64,000 nucleotides of DNA from Siderastrea radians (taxonomy: Eukaryota > Cnidaria > Anthozoa > Scleractinia > Rhizangiidae). A program made the position numbers and the translations under genes. Under the pieces are notes generated by a model. That model made no database searches. It was given only the letters and a program-made list of their open reading frames with translations, and was not told the origin of the DNA. The stretch lies in assembly GCA_964017195.1 (NCBI GenBank), contig OZ024887.1:64887630-64951629 (forward strand), given 5' to 3'. Below, one piece after another: positions 1 through 8,071 of this stretch. Every line of letters starts with the position of its first letter. The stretch's first letter is position 1.

Positions 1-116
1 TGGTGGGGAGGGATGACGATGTGCATGTGCATTCCACAGTTCTTGGCACATTGTTCGACATATTCATCAATGCCAATGGCTCCTCCACTGTAAATGTGAT
101 AGTCCTCGGTGGGCAT
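1..116 (-). CDS. SLOG-fold-like protein, N-terminal fragment (cut by window edge)
   Basis: The reverse strand from the ATG at 116 is open to the window edge for 38 codons. The first residues read MPTEDYHIYSGGAIGID, followed by an amphipathic helix, GMHMH and a hydrophobic strand. A strand followed by SGGAxGxD and a helix is the nucleotide-binding start of SLOG/Rossmann-type proteins (DprA, YpsA and related). The start lies inside the upstream membrane-protein frame, in another frame, so the two genes would overlap by more than 100 bases. Family membership is an inference from one short motif; the rest of the protein is not visible. Confidence 0.45.
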   Translation of the reverse strand, partial: MPTEDYHIYSGGAIGIDEYVEQCAKNCGMHMHIVIPPH

Positions 117-403
117 GATACAGGAATGAAAGGCTCTCGATCTCGGTTCTCCTTTTGTCGTGAACAACTGGCACAAAGTTCGATAGCCTGGTCTTGTTGA
201 TAAAGGAGTTGACAAGTGGAACACCAACCTTGTTGCTGGAGTTTCACGTGTTGATGATATAGTTGACGATATTTCACTTTCCAGTGATGTAAGGTCTCTT
301 TTAAGTCATTTATTTCACGATTGGCTTTTTTGAAGACAACAAACGACAGCAGGTAGATCACACATATTCCAATAATACACACAAGAGGAGGAGTCAAAAA
401 CAT
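1..403 (-). CDS. Membrane-anchored protein with Cys pairs, partial
   Basis: The reverse strand is open from the ATG at 403 to the window edge, at least 134 codons. Residues about 7-24 are strongly hydrophobic, a single membrane anchor or signal anchor. A Lys/Glu/Gln-rich helical stretch follows, then two Cys-x2-Cys pairs near residues 65-90. The organisation resembles a short type II membrane protein with a zinc-binding tail. No family is recognised. It follows the 229-residue gene by about 110 bases on the same strand and is probably part of the same leftward transcript. The C-terminal half overlaps the SLOG-like start at 116 in another frame, so one of the two may be shorter in reality. Confidence 0.5.
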   Translation of the reverse strand, partial: MFLTPPLVCIIGICVIYLLSFVVFKKANREINDLKETLHHWKVKYRQLYHQHVKLQQQGWCSTCQLLYQQDQAIELCASCSRQKENRDREPFIPVSCPPRTITFTVEEPLALMNMSNNVPRTVECTCTSSSLPT

Positions 404-513
404 ATGCCTATACAAGCAACAACAGAGATCCTTTTACATGAGAAGGCACCCATCCATGGTTCCTTCGACACGCCCTGTGCGTGGGTTCGGTCTCCTTTTG
501 GTATAAATAGAAT

Positions 514-1203
514 TTATCCATTGTTGATCGGTGGCTCCTCCTTTTCCTTTTTGTATTTTTCGTCGTCGTGGCCGTCGTGGAGGGTGGCGACGTCTTTTGG
601 CCTTGGGCATGTTAATAAATGTTTATACAATTGAAATTCTCGTGCTGTTCCTAACGTACTTTGAATCGTGTTGCGGCATAGGTCTTGTAAGGAGAGAATG
701 GGTCGTTTCGTAGCCTGGCGTGTATTTAAATAGTTAGGCCATTCAGTGATGCGATATTTTAAAATCGGGGATTCTTTGGATACACCCCATTTTTCCTCAT
801 CGAGCAAATAATCTTCTTTGAAGTGGGCACTCGCCCAAAGTGCCATGGCTGTCAGAAACCAATCGAGGTGGGCTGGTTCATAGTCGTCATAGACACAACA
901 AGAGATATCTGGATGTACTACGTGCAGTTGATCATGGGCTAGCACCAGTTGCATGTTCATTTTCTCCTGGTATTCCGTGTCCGTTTCGTTGCCCATAAGG
1001 AATTTTTTTTCTAATGCTTCCAACCATTCTGGTTCATGGAAGAGAAGTTCCTGTCGTATGCATGGACCATGAGGTCCTAAATCTAATCCAGGGTGAATCA
1101 GTTCCAAGGTATCAAAATGATCGTACACGTTACAACTTCCTTGATAGGACTCGTCCTCATCTTGTAGGTCACCATCAAAATCCAAGGCAATGAAGGTGAA
1201 CAT
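514..1203 (-). CDS. Unknown viral protein, 229 aa
   Basis: An intact leftward frame starts at the ATG at 1203, about 110 bases after the polymerase stop. The protein is mixed alpha/beta with an acidic N-terminal third (a run of D/E around residues 9-20), several Trp/Tyr-rich stretches in the middle, and a charged Lys/Glu tail ending in EPPINNG. I see no zinc cluster, membrane segment or catalytic signature, and I do not recognise the family. No TATA box stands directly before it, which suggests it is expressed from the polymerase transcript. Confidence 0.6.
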   Translation of the reverse strand: MFTFIALDFDGDLQDEDESYQGSCNVYDHFDTLELIHPGLDLGPHGPCIRQELLFHEPEWLEALEKKFLMGNETDTEYQEKMNMQLVLAHDQLHVVHPDISCCVYDDYEPAHLDWFLTAMALWASAHFKEDYLLDEEKWGVSKESPILKYRITEWPNYLNTRQATKRPILSLQDLCRNTIQSTLGTAREFQLYKHLLTCPRPKDVATLHDGHDDEKYKKEKEEPPINNG

Positions 1204-1315
1204 GAAGGCTTAGAAAAGCAGGTCCTCTACTTTGATACGGATGAAGGCGAACACGTTGTCCCTCATGCAAGCAGTATGTTGATTTCACATCAGTGAATGA
1301 TGACCAGCCAAGAAA

Positions 1316-4300
1316 TTACAATGGTTTATATCCATAGGGATACGATTGATAACTGTTCATGTCTAACACCCGCTTGTCAAAGACCAGTTTGTAGTTTTTG
1401 GTGTGACGAATGGTTTGGATTTTTTTCTGTTCTGACACTCGTTGTATTTTATGTGGATTGGCGACTGTAATAAGACGTGGTTCGAGTTCTGGTTCTAAAA
1501 TTTCGTCGAGGATCAATTCTTTCATCGTATGGAAATTCAGCACCGCTTGACCTCTGACATTTAAGGTAAAGCCTCTCACTTTACAGTCCGTCTTCCCATG
1601 GTATGTTTGATAAGCGTAGTTCTTAGGGCCAGCAGACACAAACTCGACGATGTAATCTTCGTGTTCGATTTCGTCCAACAGCACCGGTTCGATTTCATTG
1701 GTAAATTCCCCCAAGTAGCAACCAAGGGGTACTTCGGGTAGTCCAGGTTCCCACCAATAAATGACACTGTCTGTGTCGAAGTATATCACCTGTTCTTGTA
1801 ATTGGTCGAGGGTTTCATACAATTTGAGTCGACCCCAACAGGTGGTGAAAGCTGCGACGAAAATGTTGGTGTTGGTTTGGATGGGAACACATTCTTCTAA
1901 ATACGAATGGTAGACGTGGATCATGTCGTCATTCACAATTTCAATGCGATGGATCAGTTGTCTATCATCGGTTAGCAAGGTAAAAAAGTCCGAAGGTTTC
2001 GTACAGGTGGTGACTTGGGTGAAGTTTTCTCCTTGGCCAAATTTGCCCCAAAAATTATTCAGTTTGAGTTTAGCGACTTTGCGTAAACCCGGGTTGTTTT
2101 CAATCTTCTCGCGGTCCAGTCGGATCCCTTCGTGGCGTTCATACTCGTCCAGGTAGGATTGGCGGGTTTCTGGGGTTTGGTATTCATGGGGCCAGTCGGA
2201 TGTTTCTTGTTTAATCTTTAAAAAGGTGTCAATGTACTCTTTGAAGAGTTGATTAGATTTCTTTTCAAAATGCCAGACTTCAAAGATATAGAGAATCATG
2301 TATCCTTTTTCGACTGCTTTCTCCAGCTCAGGAGTACACCACGTACCAGTCAGTGCTCTTTCATCTTCTGAATGGGGACACCCGATGGACCGTTCATGGA
2401 GGGATTTGGGTTGTTGCGTTTCGACACAGGTACGACACAAGGGAAAGGTTAATTTATTCCCTTGACGATGTGGCAACACCCCATGGTAGAGGTGATATGG
2501 AGCCCAGACTTTACATTTGACGAAACCAAAATAATCCGTGATGTCAGTGTGGCCCGGGTTATCAATGATGATTGGATGTCCTACGGGATACATTTGGGTT
2601 TTGTTGACCCAGGGGTACAAACTGCATATGTCCACGTAACGGATTTGCTGATGGGGTTGCGCTTTGAAATAAAGGGTGGTGGCGTTGGTGCGACCACCAA
2701 AAAATGCTTGGCGTGGGTCGAGTGGCGTGTCCATCTCTAAATTTTCCACAAACAGTTGAATCTCCGGATCGATTTTTTTTTGAAGATGCCACTCGCATTC
2801 CCAGATTTCTTTGACTGTGTAACCAAGATCCCGCAATTGTTGGATCTTAATGGCGGTTTCCTTTCTCACTTCACTCATTGTCTTTCCTTCGTGGTAGGGA
2901 TGTTTTTGCAACCGATGTGGAAAATGTACAAGACATCCATGAAAGAAACACCCATGAAATTCATACACTGTTTTGGTCGTGGCATCATAGCCGTCGACGC
3001 GAAAACGCTGCAGTGGTCCATGATCTACCAGGTACTCGCCCTGATTCCCGGCATGGGCGATGCGTGGTACATTTTCCCCCTCGTGTAAAAAAACATTGTC
3101 GACTGTCGCGACAGAGGGAGAAGTAGAGGTACTGGGAAGAACACAAGTGGAGCTTGATGCCCGTCTTCTTAGTAGTTCCTCCTGCCAAGAGAGCCACTCT
3201 TTGGCCACACGGGATTGGTTGAAAGTAGGACGCCATCCTTTCAGGGGTTGCACAGCAATACTCTTTTCCGGCATCCAGTTACGCCTATAGGCGACACTAC
3301 AGGCTTGAGCGATGGTTATACATTTCAACATGGGATTGAAACCAGTGACTTGTTGAAAGTGGGTTTGGAATTTTTGACAACCTTGTTTCAATAAACGGAC
3401 ATCAGATTGGCAATACTTGAGGATTTCTTGCTGAAAGTCAAATTGTTTTCCTTCTTGTTTTTCATACCACTCTTCAAAGGCAGCTTTCCGCTGGGCCGAC
3501 ATGCCTTGGGGGTCATAATACGTCTTGTCTGGGAAGGGTCCCACATAGGTTTGGTTCTCTTCTTTGTTGAAAAAATGAGGAAAAAATCCCTTGACCAATT
3601 CAGCCAGTCCAAAGGTTTTGGGGAACTCGGCCAAGGCCATGGGTAAAAAGTTTAATGAATCAATGAACTTGATCTTAGGAATACTTAACGTCAAAATCTT
3701 AGCTCCATTGACAATGTGATGCAAATCGGTGAGGTGTTCTCGGTACAAGGCTTCCATAATCATGTACCCGTCATACCCTTTAAAATTATGGGCTACGACA
3801 ATAAGTTGTTCGACATCCACTTCATGCGATAGAAGATAACACCATCGTAAGAACTCGCTACAACAGGTGGCACCCCAAAAGGTATGTTGTTCTTCGCTTC
3901 GATCGGTTTCGGCACACAGTAAATTGGGGACATGATCGCCGGTGTCCTGTTGGGCTTCGATGTCAAAATATACAAAGAGGGTGGAGATCTCCTCTTGCTC
4001 TTTTTTCAGGGGTTGAATGTAACACTTGTGTTGCTTTAAATTACAGACTTGACGGCAACAGGAACAAACGTTCTCCCCGCAACGATGTTCTTGAATCTGT
4101 TGCAAATTATAAGTCATCCCACATTGATTACACTTTCGATGGGTTTTGCAGACACGGTCGACGACTTGGGACGGTTGCCCCGAACTGGTTTTGGTGAGGT
4201 GATTGTGATAACACGTGTCCCCAAAGAAAGCACGGTTGCATTGCCAACAGTCGAGAGAGGCCACGGTGTCTTTGCGTTTGTTGAGAAAATCCACACAGTC

Positions 4301-5251
4301 TTTCTGATGACAACACCAACATTTTAAACCAGGACAGCGATGTGCGGCCAGAGTGTCATGATTGTACCCTTTTTCACACTTGAGGCAGAAATAGACCCTG
4401 CCCAAGAAAGCAGGCAAACTCGTGATCACATCGTAGTGGCCATCATGACTTAATAATATCAATTGGCGATCGTCGTCACGATGTGGTCCTTTGTAGATAA
4501 TACTATGACCATGCTCGGCGGATACCACGATAATTTGATAGTTGTTCAACACATGTTGAAATAAGGGCATGGCTTCCACAGAGACGGGTTGATCGATCGG
4601 CACCCCTGCTTGTTCCGATAAAGCTTTGGCGTGAATCGTTTGTATAAGATTTCTTCCATCTCGAATGGAATTGTACTGTGGGTTCTGATCCACGCGGGCT
4701 TTGGCTACCGCTAGAGCCCTAGCACAACACAGATGATCTTTATTGAGAATTTGTACCACACATTTCTTTTTGAGTAGAATGGTATCATAACAGTCGGTGG
4801 CCAATCTCTTTCTTCTTCCACTACCTGGCGGTGGCATGGTAATATGTGTCACATCCAAATGAAGTGAATCATCCACTTCAAAGTTTTCGTTGCTGTTTAA
4901 CATTTGGGAGATTTGATCCAGAATACGACGAGCTCCTGATAGGGGATCGCGCCAATCTCCCACACTAACATTAGCGGAGGTATGGGCAGACTGAAGACGG
5001 CTGGAAGACAAATAAATTTGGATGCGATCATGATCTGGTATGTTGCGGATGAGTGTTTGTATGCTGTCATCCAATGCTTCTTCAAAAGCTCTGACAATAT
5101 TGCCATGCCCCTGAGGGAATGATTCTTCTTGATTTTCCACCTGTACATGATAAGTGGTACGGTTAATGCCATACCGACGCGCTTGTCTCTGTCGAAAAGG
5201 CTGTAATCGAAAGCGGTAATGACTTGCTTGGCCTGATGCTTGACTTGCCAT
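1316..5251 (-). CDS. polB: Protein-primed family B DNA polymerase
   Basis: Replicates the linear viral genome. The 1311-residue frame carries an N-terminal region of about 280 residues, a Cys/His-rich zinc cluster (about 289-410), the 3'-5' exonuclease motifs (FDIE near 430, HNFKGYD near 490, YCQSD near 615), an inserted VSR/restriction-like nuclease segment (EFHGCFFHGC near 768), and polymerase motifs A (DICSLYP near 877), B (KLKLNNFWGKFG near 1066) and C (YFDTDS near 1160). All catalytic Asp residues are present and there are no frame breaks. The open frame extends upstream to 5299 but without an ATG; the ATG at 5251 is the first. A 69-residue frame ends just upstream. The order and the inserted nuclease match Polinton/adintovirus polymerases. 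Confidence 0.97.
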   Translation of the reverse strand: MASQASGQASHYRFRLQPFRQRQARRYGINRTTYHVQVENQEESFPQGHGNIVRAFEEALDDSIQTLIRNIPDHDRIQIYLSSSRLQSAHTSANVSVGDWRDPLSGARRILDQISQMLNSNENFEVDDSLHLDVTHITMPPPGSGRRKRLATDCYDTILLKKKCVVQILNKDHLCCARALAVAKARVDQNPQYNSIRDGRNLIQTIHAKALSEQAGVPIDQPVSVEAMPLFQHVLNNYQIIVVSAEHGHSIIYKGPHRDDDRQLILLSHDGHYDVITSLPAFLGRVYFCLKCEKGYNHDTLAAHRCPGLKCWCCHQKDCVDFLNKRKDTVASLDCWQCNRAFFGDTCYHNHLTKTSSGQPSQVVDRVCKTHRKCNQCGMTYNLQQIQEHRCGENVCSCCRQVCNLKQHKCYIQPLKKEQEEISTLFVYFDIEAQQDTGDHVPNLLCAETDRSEEQHTFWGATCCSEFLRWCYLLSHEVDVEQLIVVAHNFKGYDGYMIMEALYREHLTDLHHIVNGAKILTLSIPKIKFIDSLNFLPMALAEFPKTFGLAELVKGFFPHFFNKEENQTYVGPFPDKTYYDPQGMSAQRKAAFEEWYEKQEGKQFDFQQEILKYCQSDVRLLKQGCQKFQTHFQQVTGFNPMLKCITIAQACSVAYRRNWMPEKSIAVQPLKGWRPTFNQSRVAKEWLSWQEELLRRRASSSTCVLPSTSTSPSVATVDNVFLHEGENVPRIAHAGNQGEYLVDHGPLQRFRVDGYDATTKTVYEFHGCFFHGCLVHFPHRLQKHPYHEGKTMSEVRKETAIKIQQLRDLGYTVKEIWECEWHLQKKIDPEIQLFVENLEMDTPLDPRQAFFGGRTNATTLYFKAQPHQQIRYVDICSLYPWVNKTQMYPVGHPIIIDNPGHTDITDYFGFVKCKVWAPYHLYHGVLPHRQGNKLTFPLCRTCVETQQPKSLHERSIGCPHSEDERALTGTWCTPELEKAVEKGYMILYIFEVWHFEKKSNQLFKEYIDTFLKIKQETSDWPHEYQTPETRQSYLDEYERHEGIRLDREKIENNPGLRKVAKLKLNNFWGKFGQGENFTQVTTCTKPSDFFTLLTDDRQLIHRIEIVNDDMIHVYHSYLEECVPIQTNTNIFVAAFTTCWGRLKLYETLDQLQEQVIYFDTDSVIYWWEPGLPEVPLGCYLGEFTNEIEPVLLDEIEHEDYIVEFVSAGPKNYAYQTYHGKTDCKVRGFTLNVRGQAVLNFHTMKELILDEILEPELEPRLITVANPHKIQRVSEQKKIQTIRHTKNYKLVFDKRVLDMNSYQSYPYGYKPL

Positions 5252-5295
5252 GACCAGACAAAAATGATGTCCTGAATAAAAATGACCGACTCTTT

Positions 5296-5505
5296 TCAAT
5301 GTTCAATATAGGGTCCCCACCATTGTTTTTGACAGCGCGTGACTTTTCGCCATTGACAGTTGTCAGCAATCCATTGACGAACTTGACGTTTATACGTTTG
5401 ACATGTCAACAGAGGCAGAGCAAAGGAACTGTAAAATGCAGGTGGGGGTGGTGGAGCCAAATGTTCACAATCACACTCGTCGCAGTCAATGATCTTGATA
5501 GGCAT
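5296..5505 (-). CDS. Small Cys/Pro-rich protein or upstream ORF of polB, 69 aa
   Basis: An ATG-started frame of 69 codons lies between the leftward TATA box (5606-5613) and the polymerase ATG (5251). The N-terminal half has a D-C-D-E-C-D-C cluster and a run of five prolines; the C-terminal half is Trp/Arg/Lys-rich. Being the first ATG frame on the predicted leftward transcript, it is either a small virion/regulatory protein or a translational upstream ORF controlling polymerase output. No family is recognised. Confidence 0.4.
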   Translation of the reverse strand: MPIKIIDCDECDCEHLAPPPPPAFYSSFALPLLTCQTYKRQVRQWIADNCQWRKVTRCQKQWWGPYIEH

Positions 5506-5605
5506 CCAGAGGCGGCGTCTAACAGGTCAAACTGCAGGCAATGAAAAGACAAGGTTGCTGATCCTGTCTTCAGGACAAGTTGATTCCAGGGGCTCCTGGA
5601 GCCGT

Positions 5606-5613
5606 CTTATATA
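5606..5613 (-). promoter_or_regulatory. TATA box of the leftward (polymerase) transcript
   Basis: The reverse strand reads TATATAAG. It is the mirror partner of the TATA box at 5759 that serves the rightward gene, giving a divergent promoter pair about 150 bp apart. Confidence 0.6.
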
Positions 5614-5679
5614 GAGATGAGGAAATCTATCCCATAATAAGGCACCCCCTCCTTTTTTTTATTTTTTGGGTATCCGAGA

Positions 5680-5712
5680 GGGGGGATGGGGGGGTATCCC
5701 CCATGAAAAGGG
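5680..5712 (+). repeat. GC-rich promoter element, copy 1 (inverted copy at 20248-20280)
   Basis: A core of G-runs, ATGGGG, TATCCCC and ATGAAAAGGG recurs, as its reverse complement and with one C added, at about 20248-20280. Both copies sit in the middle of a divergent promoter: polB versus the 5799 gene here, the two RING genes there. The short flanks are looser matches. A shared enhancer, early promoter element or replication-protein site is inferred. Confidence 0.7.
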
Positions 5713-5750
5713 GTCACGTGATAAGGTTACGTCATAAGGTCACGTGATAA
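5712..5750 (+). promoter_or_regulatory. Three tandem 13-bp CACGTG / TACGTCA motifs
   Basis: Three head-to-tail 13-mers, GGTCACGTGATAA, GGTTACGTCATAA and GGTCACGTGATAA, stand directly before the rightward TATA box. CACGTG is the E-box bound by USF/Myc/TFE-type bHLH proteins and TTACGTCA is a CRE/ATF-like site; these are known host factor sites. A related GGATCACATGATAA occurs at 24831 near the presumed right end of the element. Confidence 0.65.
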
Positions 5751-5758
5751 GGGAGGGG

Positions 5759-5766
5759 TATATAAG
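5759..5766 (+). promoter_or_regulatory. TATA box of the 5799 gene
   Basis: TATATAAG lies 40 bases before the ATG at 5799, which would give a leader of roughly 10-15 bases. Confidence 0.65.
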
Positions 5767-5798
5767 AGGTGGTCCCAGAGGAGAGCTCTATTTCCAAT

Positions 5799-6688
5799 AT
5801 GTCGGACACAGAGTCGGTCATCACTGAGTTTACGTTAGCAACGGGTACAGTGGAGGAAGAAGAAGAACCGCTTCCTTTGTTGAGTGCCTTACGTGAGAAT
5901 GGGGTCAATGGAGCTCCTTACACCCCAGTGGAAAGACAGCAAACGATGATGCGTCGTATGCAACGCGATCCCAATCCCCAATTGCAATTGCAATCTGGGT
6001 TAGTGCGCTACGAATTTCAGGCTAAGAAGAATGTACTGTTCATGTTAGATTTCGTCCCGAAGATTTTGAGACATAAGGAAAACTGGGTGAGATTCGCCAA
6101 GACCTGGCAGAAGATATGCAAAGTCCAAGCCTGGAACTTGTCTCATGTCATCCGATTTGTCTGGTCTGATTTGATGACTACCACACACCAGTTACCGCAC
6201 GGTCTCACCCACGACGAGATGACTGAGTTTTTGGATATGTGGGAATATGCTGACGAGTTTAAGAAGCCTATGAAACCTGCCCTACGTAGTCGTCTAGAAA
6301 CCATGATCAAAGAGTTAGATATCAATCAACGTTCTATTCAAGCCTACGAGAAGTTTCTCCACAAAAGAGCCATTGAAGTACGACTAGCCAGACAAAAGCG
6401 CAAGAGATTGGAAATGGAGACGCGACGCCAACGTTGTTTGGAGCTCGAGCAGCAAGCGCGGGTTCAAAGGGAAGAGTGGGAGCGCCAGCTAAGGGAATCA
6501 GAGCAGTTCGAAAGAGAGATCTCAGACCCACAACTCACCATCCAACGTGTAAGAAGACGATTGGAGTTTTGACTTTTTTTAATACGTTCTATTTACAAGT
6601 GTCTTTTTCTTTTTGACAGGCTTCAGAGATGAACTTGAACTATGAACAATATAGTCAATTAGATGAGTACTATAGAGACTTTTCGTAG
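5799..6688 (+). CDS. Unknown early-type protein with short intron and alternative C-termini
   Basis: The ATG at 5799 stands 40 bases after a TATA box; upstream codons in frame lack an ATG. Unspliced, the frame ends at 6572 (257 residues). Residues 1-30 are acidic, the middle is Trp/Phe-rich and helical, and about 180-240 form a strongly charged Arg/Glu coiled coil. Near the end a phase-0 donor, CGT then GTAAGA (6549), faces a polypyrimidine tract and GACAG (to 6619). From 6620 a phase-0 frame of 22 codons runs to a stop at 6688 and is rich in Asn/Tyr/Asp. Splicing of 6549-6619 (71 bases) would swap a basic tail for an acidic Tyr-rich one. Family unknown; position beside the polymerase promoter suggests a regulatory or replication role. 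Confidence 0.65.
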
Positions 6689-6733
6689 TCGTATTGTACA
6701 CAAGTTGTTGTTGTGATTAAAGCTGTAGTTCAA

Positions 6734-7393
6734 CTAAGACTTGTCTGGTCTCTGTTTCCTTTGGTTCTTGGGTTTCAAGGGTTTATCCGCCCATTGAAAG
6801 AAAGTACACCGGTCTTGGGGTGTTTCTTGACATGTAAAATAAGGTCGGTTGGGGTTGGTTTGAGATTGACTGATGCGTAGCAGAACCGGTTCATCACAAT
6901 CACACACCAGAGTTCGTTTTCGGTAATCTGGATGTAAAGTTTGATCGATGATGGTCAGATAAGTGGTGAGTTGATCTTGATGACAAAACAGACCACATTG
7001 CTTGTTTCCACATTTCACATACTCCACCCCTGTTTGTCGTGCTTGAAAACAAACCAGATCTGTTTGGCAAACCGGACAATTCATGGGCTGACACACTTGT
7101 TCCATAGCAGGTAATTGGATAGGATAAGACGAGGCTGGGGGATTCAAGAAATGGAGAAGATCCCCATTAAATAAATCATCCACCCTCGATGAGGAGGAGG
7201 AGGAAGGCGGCGAGGTGGTCTGCGGCTGCGGCGGCGGCGGCGGGGAAGCCAGTAACAATGGCGGCGGCGGCGAGGGTTTTTTGATTTTTAGTTTTCTTTC
7301 TTTTTTGGATTTTTTTTCCAACGGAGCAGGTGGTAACGCGTTGACCATCTCTTCCAATTGATTGAGCGGGGGTGATGATCTTTTCGTAGCCAT
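6734..7393 (-). CDS. GRF zinc-finger / zinc-ribbon ssDNA-binding-type protein
   Basis: A 219-residue leftward protein. It has a basic stretch (KKSKKERKLKIKK, about 27-39, a likely nuclear signal), long Pro/Ser runs, a four-Cys ribbon beginning CPVC at 106, and a C-terminal GRF finger with C164, C166, the NRPYFTC motif (C188), C196 and the FFQWAD end. GRF fingers bind single-stranded DNA and occur in APE2, TOP3A and NEIL3, so a role in replication or recombination of the viral genome is likely. The frame has an earlier ATG at 7447, but that is only about 2 bases from a TATA box at 7448-7455; the ATG at 7393 fits the promoter better. Confidence 0.8.
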   Translation of the reverse strand: MATKRSSPPLNQLEEMVNALPPAPLEKKSKKERKLKIKKPSPPPPLLLASPPPPPQPQTTSPPSSSSSSRVDDLFNGDLLHFLNPPASSYPIQLPAMEQVCQPMNCPVCQTDLVCFQARQTGVEYVKCGNKQCGLFCHQDQLTTYLTIIDQTLHPDYRKRTLVCDCDEPVLLRISQSQTNPNRPYFTCQETPQDRCTFFQWADKPLKPKNQRKQRPDKS

Positions 7394-7447
7394 CCTAACT
7401 GGTTGGAGAGACGATCCAAAAGAGAAAGAAAAAAGACGTGGCGTCAT

Positions 7448-7455
7448 GTTATATA
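7448..7455 (-). promoter_or_regulatory. TATA box of the GRF gene
   Basis: The reverse strand reads TATATAAC about 60 bases before the chosen ATG at 7393 and almost touching the in-frame ATG at 7447, which argues against that earlier start. Confidence 0.55.
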
Positions 7456-7471
7456 GAGGGTATGGCGTCAG

Positions 7472-7978
7472 CTAACGCGTTGGGCTGTCGTCAGTCCATT
7501 CACGTTCTCGCAACGTGTCGCGTAGCCATCCAAACACGTGATCGACATCTTCATGGGTGAATCCCAATAGTTCATAGGTGAAAGCACTAAATTGACGTCG
7601 AAAGGAGACAATTTCTTCCAAAATTTGTTCTGTCACCATATCACCACTTGTCATTTGTACAACAAATTCAATGTCATTGGGGTGCCAGCATGGGATCTCC
7701 ACCTGATCGTCTAAGAGTAAACGACGCCACTTTTGATGAATCGAGTCCAGGGACAGTTCCCTCAGACCTCTCTTAATCGCTTCGTGAATACGTCGACCGT
7801 GAAGGAGCGCTTCTTCACTATACATGGGTTGAAGAGGGGGTTCAAGATCTTGGACGTGTTGATGGATGTATTGAAGAATGGCTACAATCCAATAGCGTTT
7901 CCATCGACAGTCGATGACTTCTTGATAAAAACGAGTACAATAGTCAATTTGTCCATGGGCCGTAAAAGGTGATTCCAT
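7472..7978 (-). CDS. Unknown helical protein, 168 aa
   Basis: Leftward frame from the ATG at 7978; four codons further upstream remain open but without ATG. The product is mainly helical, with Trp/Leu-rich amphipathic segments, and lacks zinc clusters or membrane segments. It ends 25 bases before the GRF gene's upstream ATG, so the two leftward genes are adjacent, and it is divergent to the 8072 gene across a promoter of about 95 bases. No family recognised. Confidence 0.6.
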   Translation of the reverse strand: MESPFTAHGQIDYCTRFYQEVIDCRWKRYWIVAILQYIHQHVQDLEPPLQPMYSEEALLHGRRIHEAIKRGLRELSLDSIHQKWRRLLLDDQVEIPCWHPNDIEFVVQMTSGDMVTEQILEEIVSFRRQFSAFTYELLGFTHEDVDHVFGWLRDTLREREWTDDSPTR

Positions 7979-8026
7979 GCTGGGACCCAAACCCGAAATG
8001 AGGGTCTACAAAAACGTATCGTCTCC

Positions 8027-8033
8027 TATAAAG
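8027..8033 (+). promoter_or_regulatory. TATA box of the 8072 gene and integrase
   Basis: TATAAAG lies 45 bases before the ATG at 8072, inside the short divergent gap. Confidence 0.6.
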
Positions 8034-8071
8034 CAGCGCCTCCTTCTACCACTCAGTAGAGGAGGAGTAGG

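Noticed and set aside
3..200. Rightward 65-codon frame at the window start
   Set aside because: It starts with a strong leftward gene on the other strand and has no promoter or family signal.
2462..3290. Several rightward frames of 75-110 codons inside the polymerase gene
   Set aside because: They are antisense by-products of the polymerase reading frame.
3900..3925. LLCAE in the polymerase as an Rb-binding LxCxE motif
   Set aside because: It lies between exonuclease motifs in a folded domain; a chance match is more likely than an oncoprotein motif.
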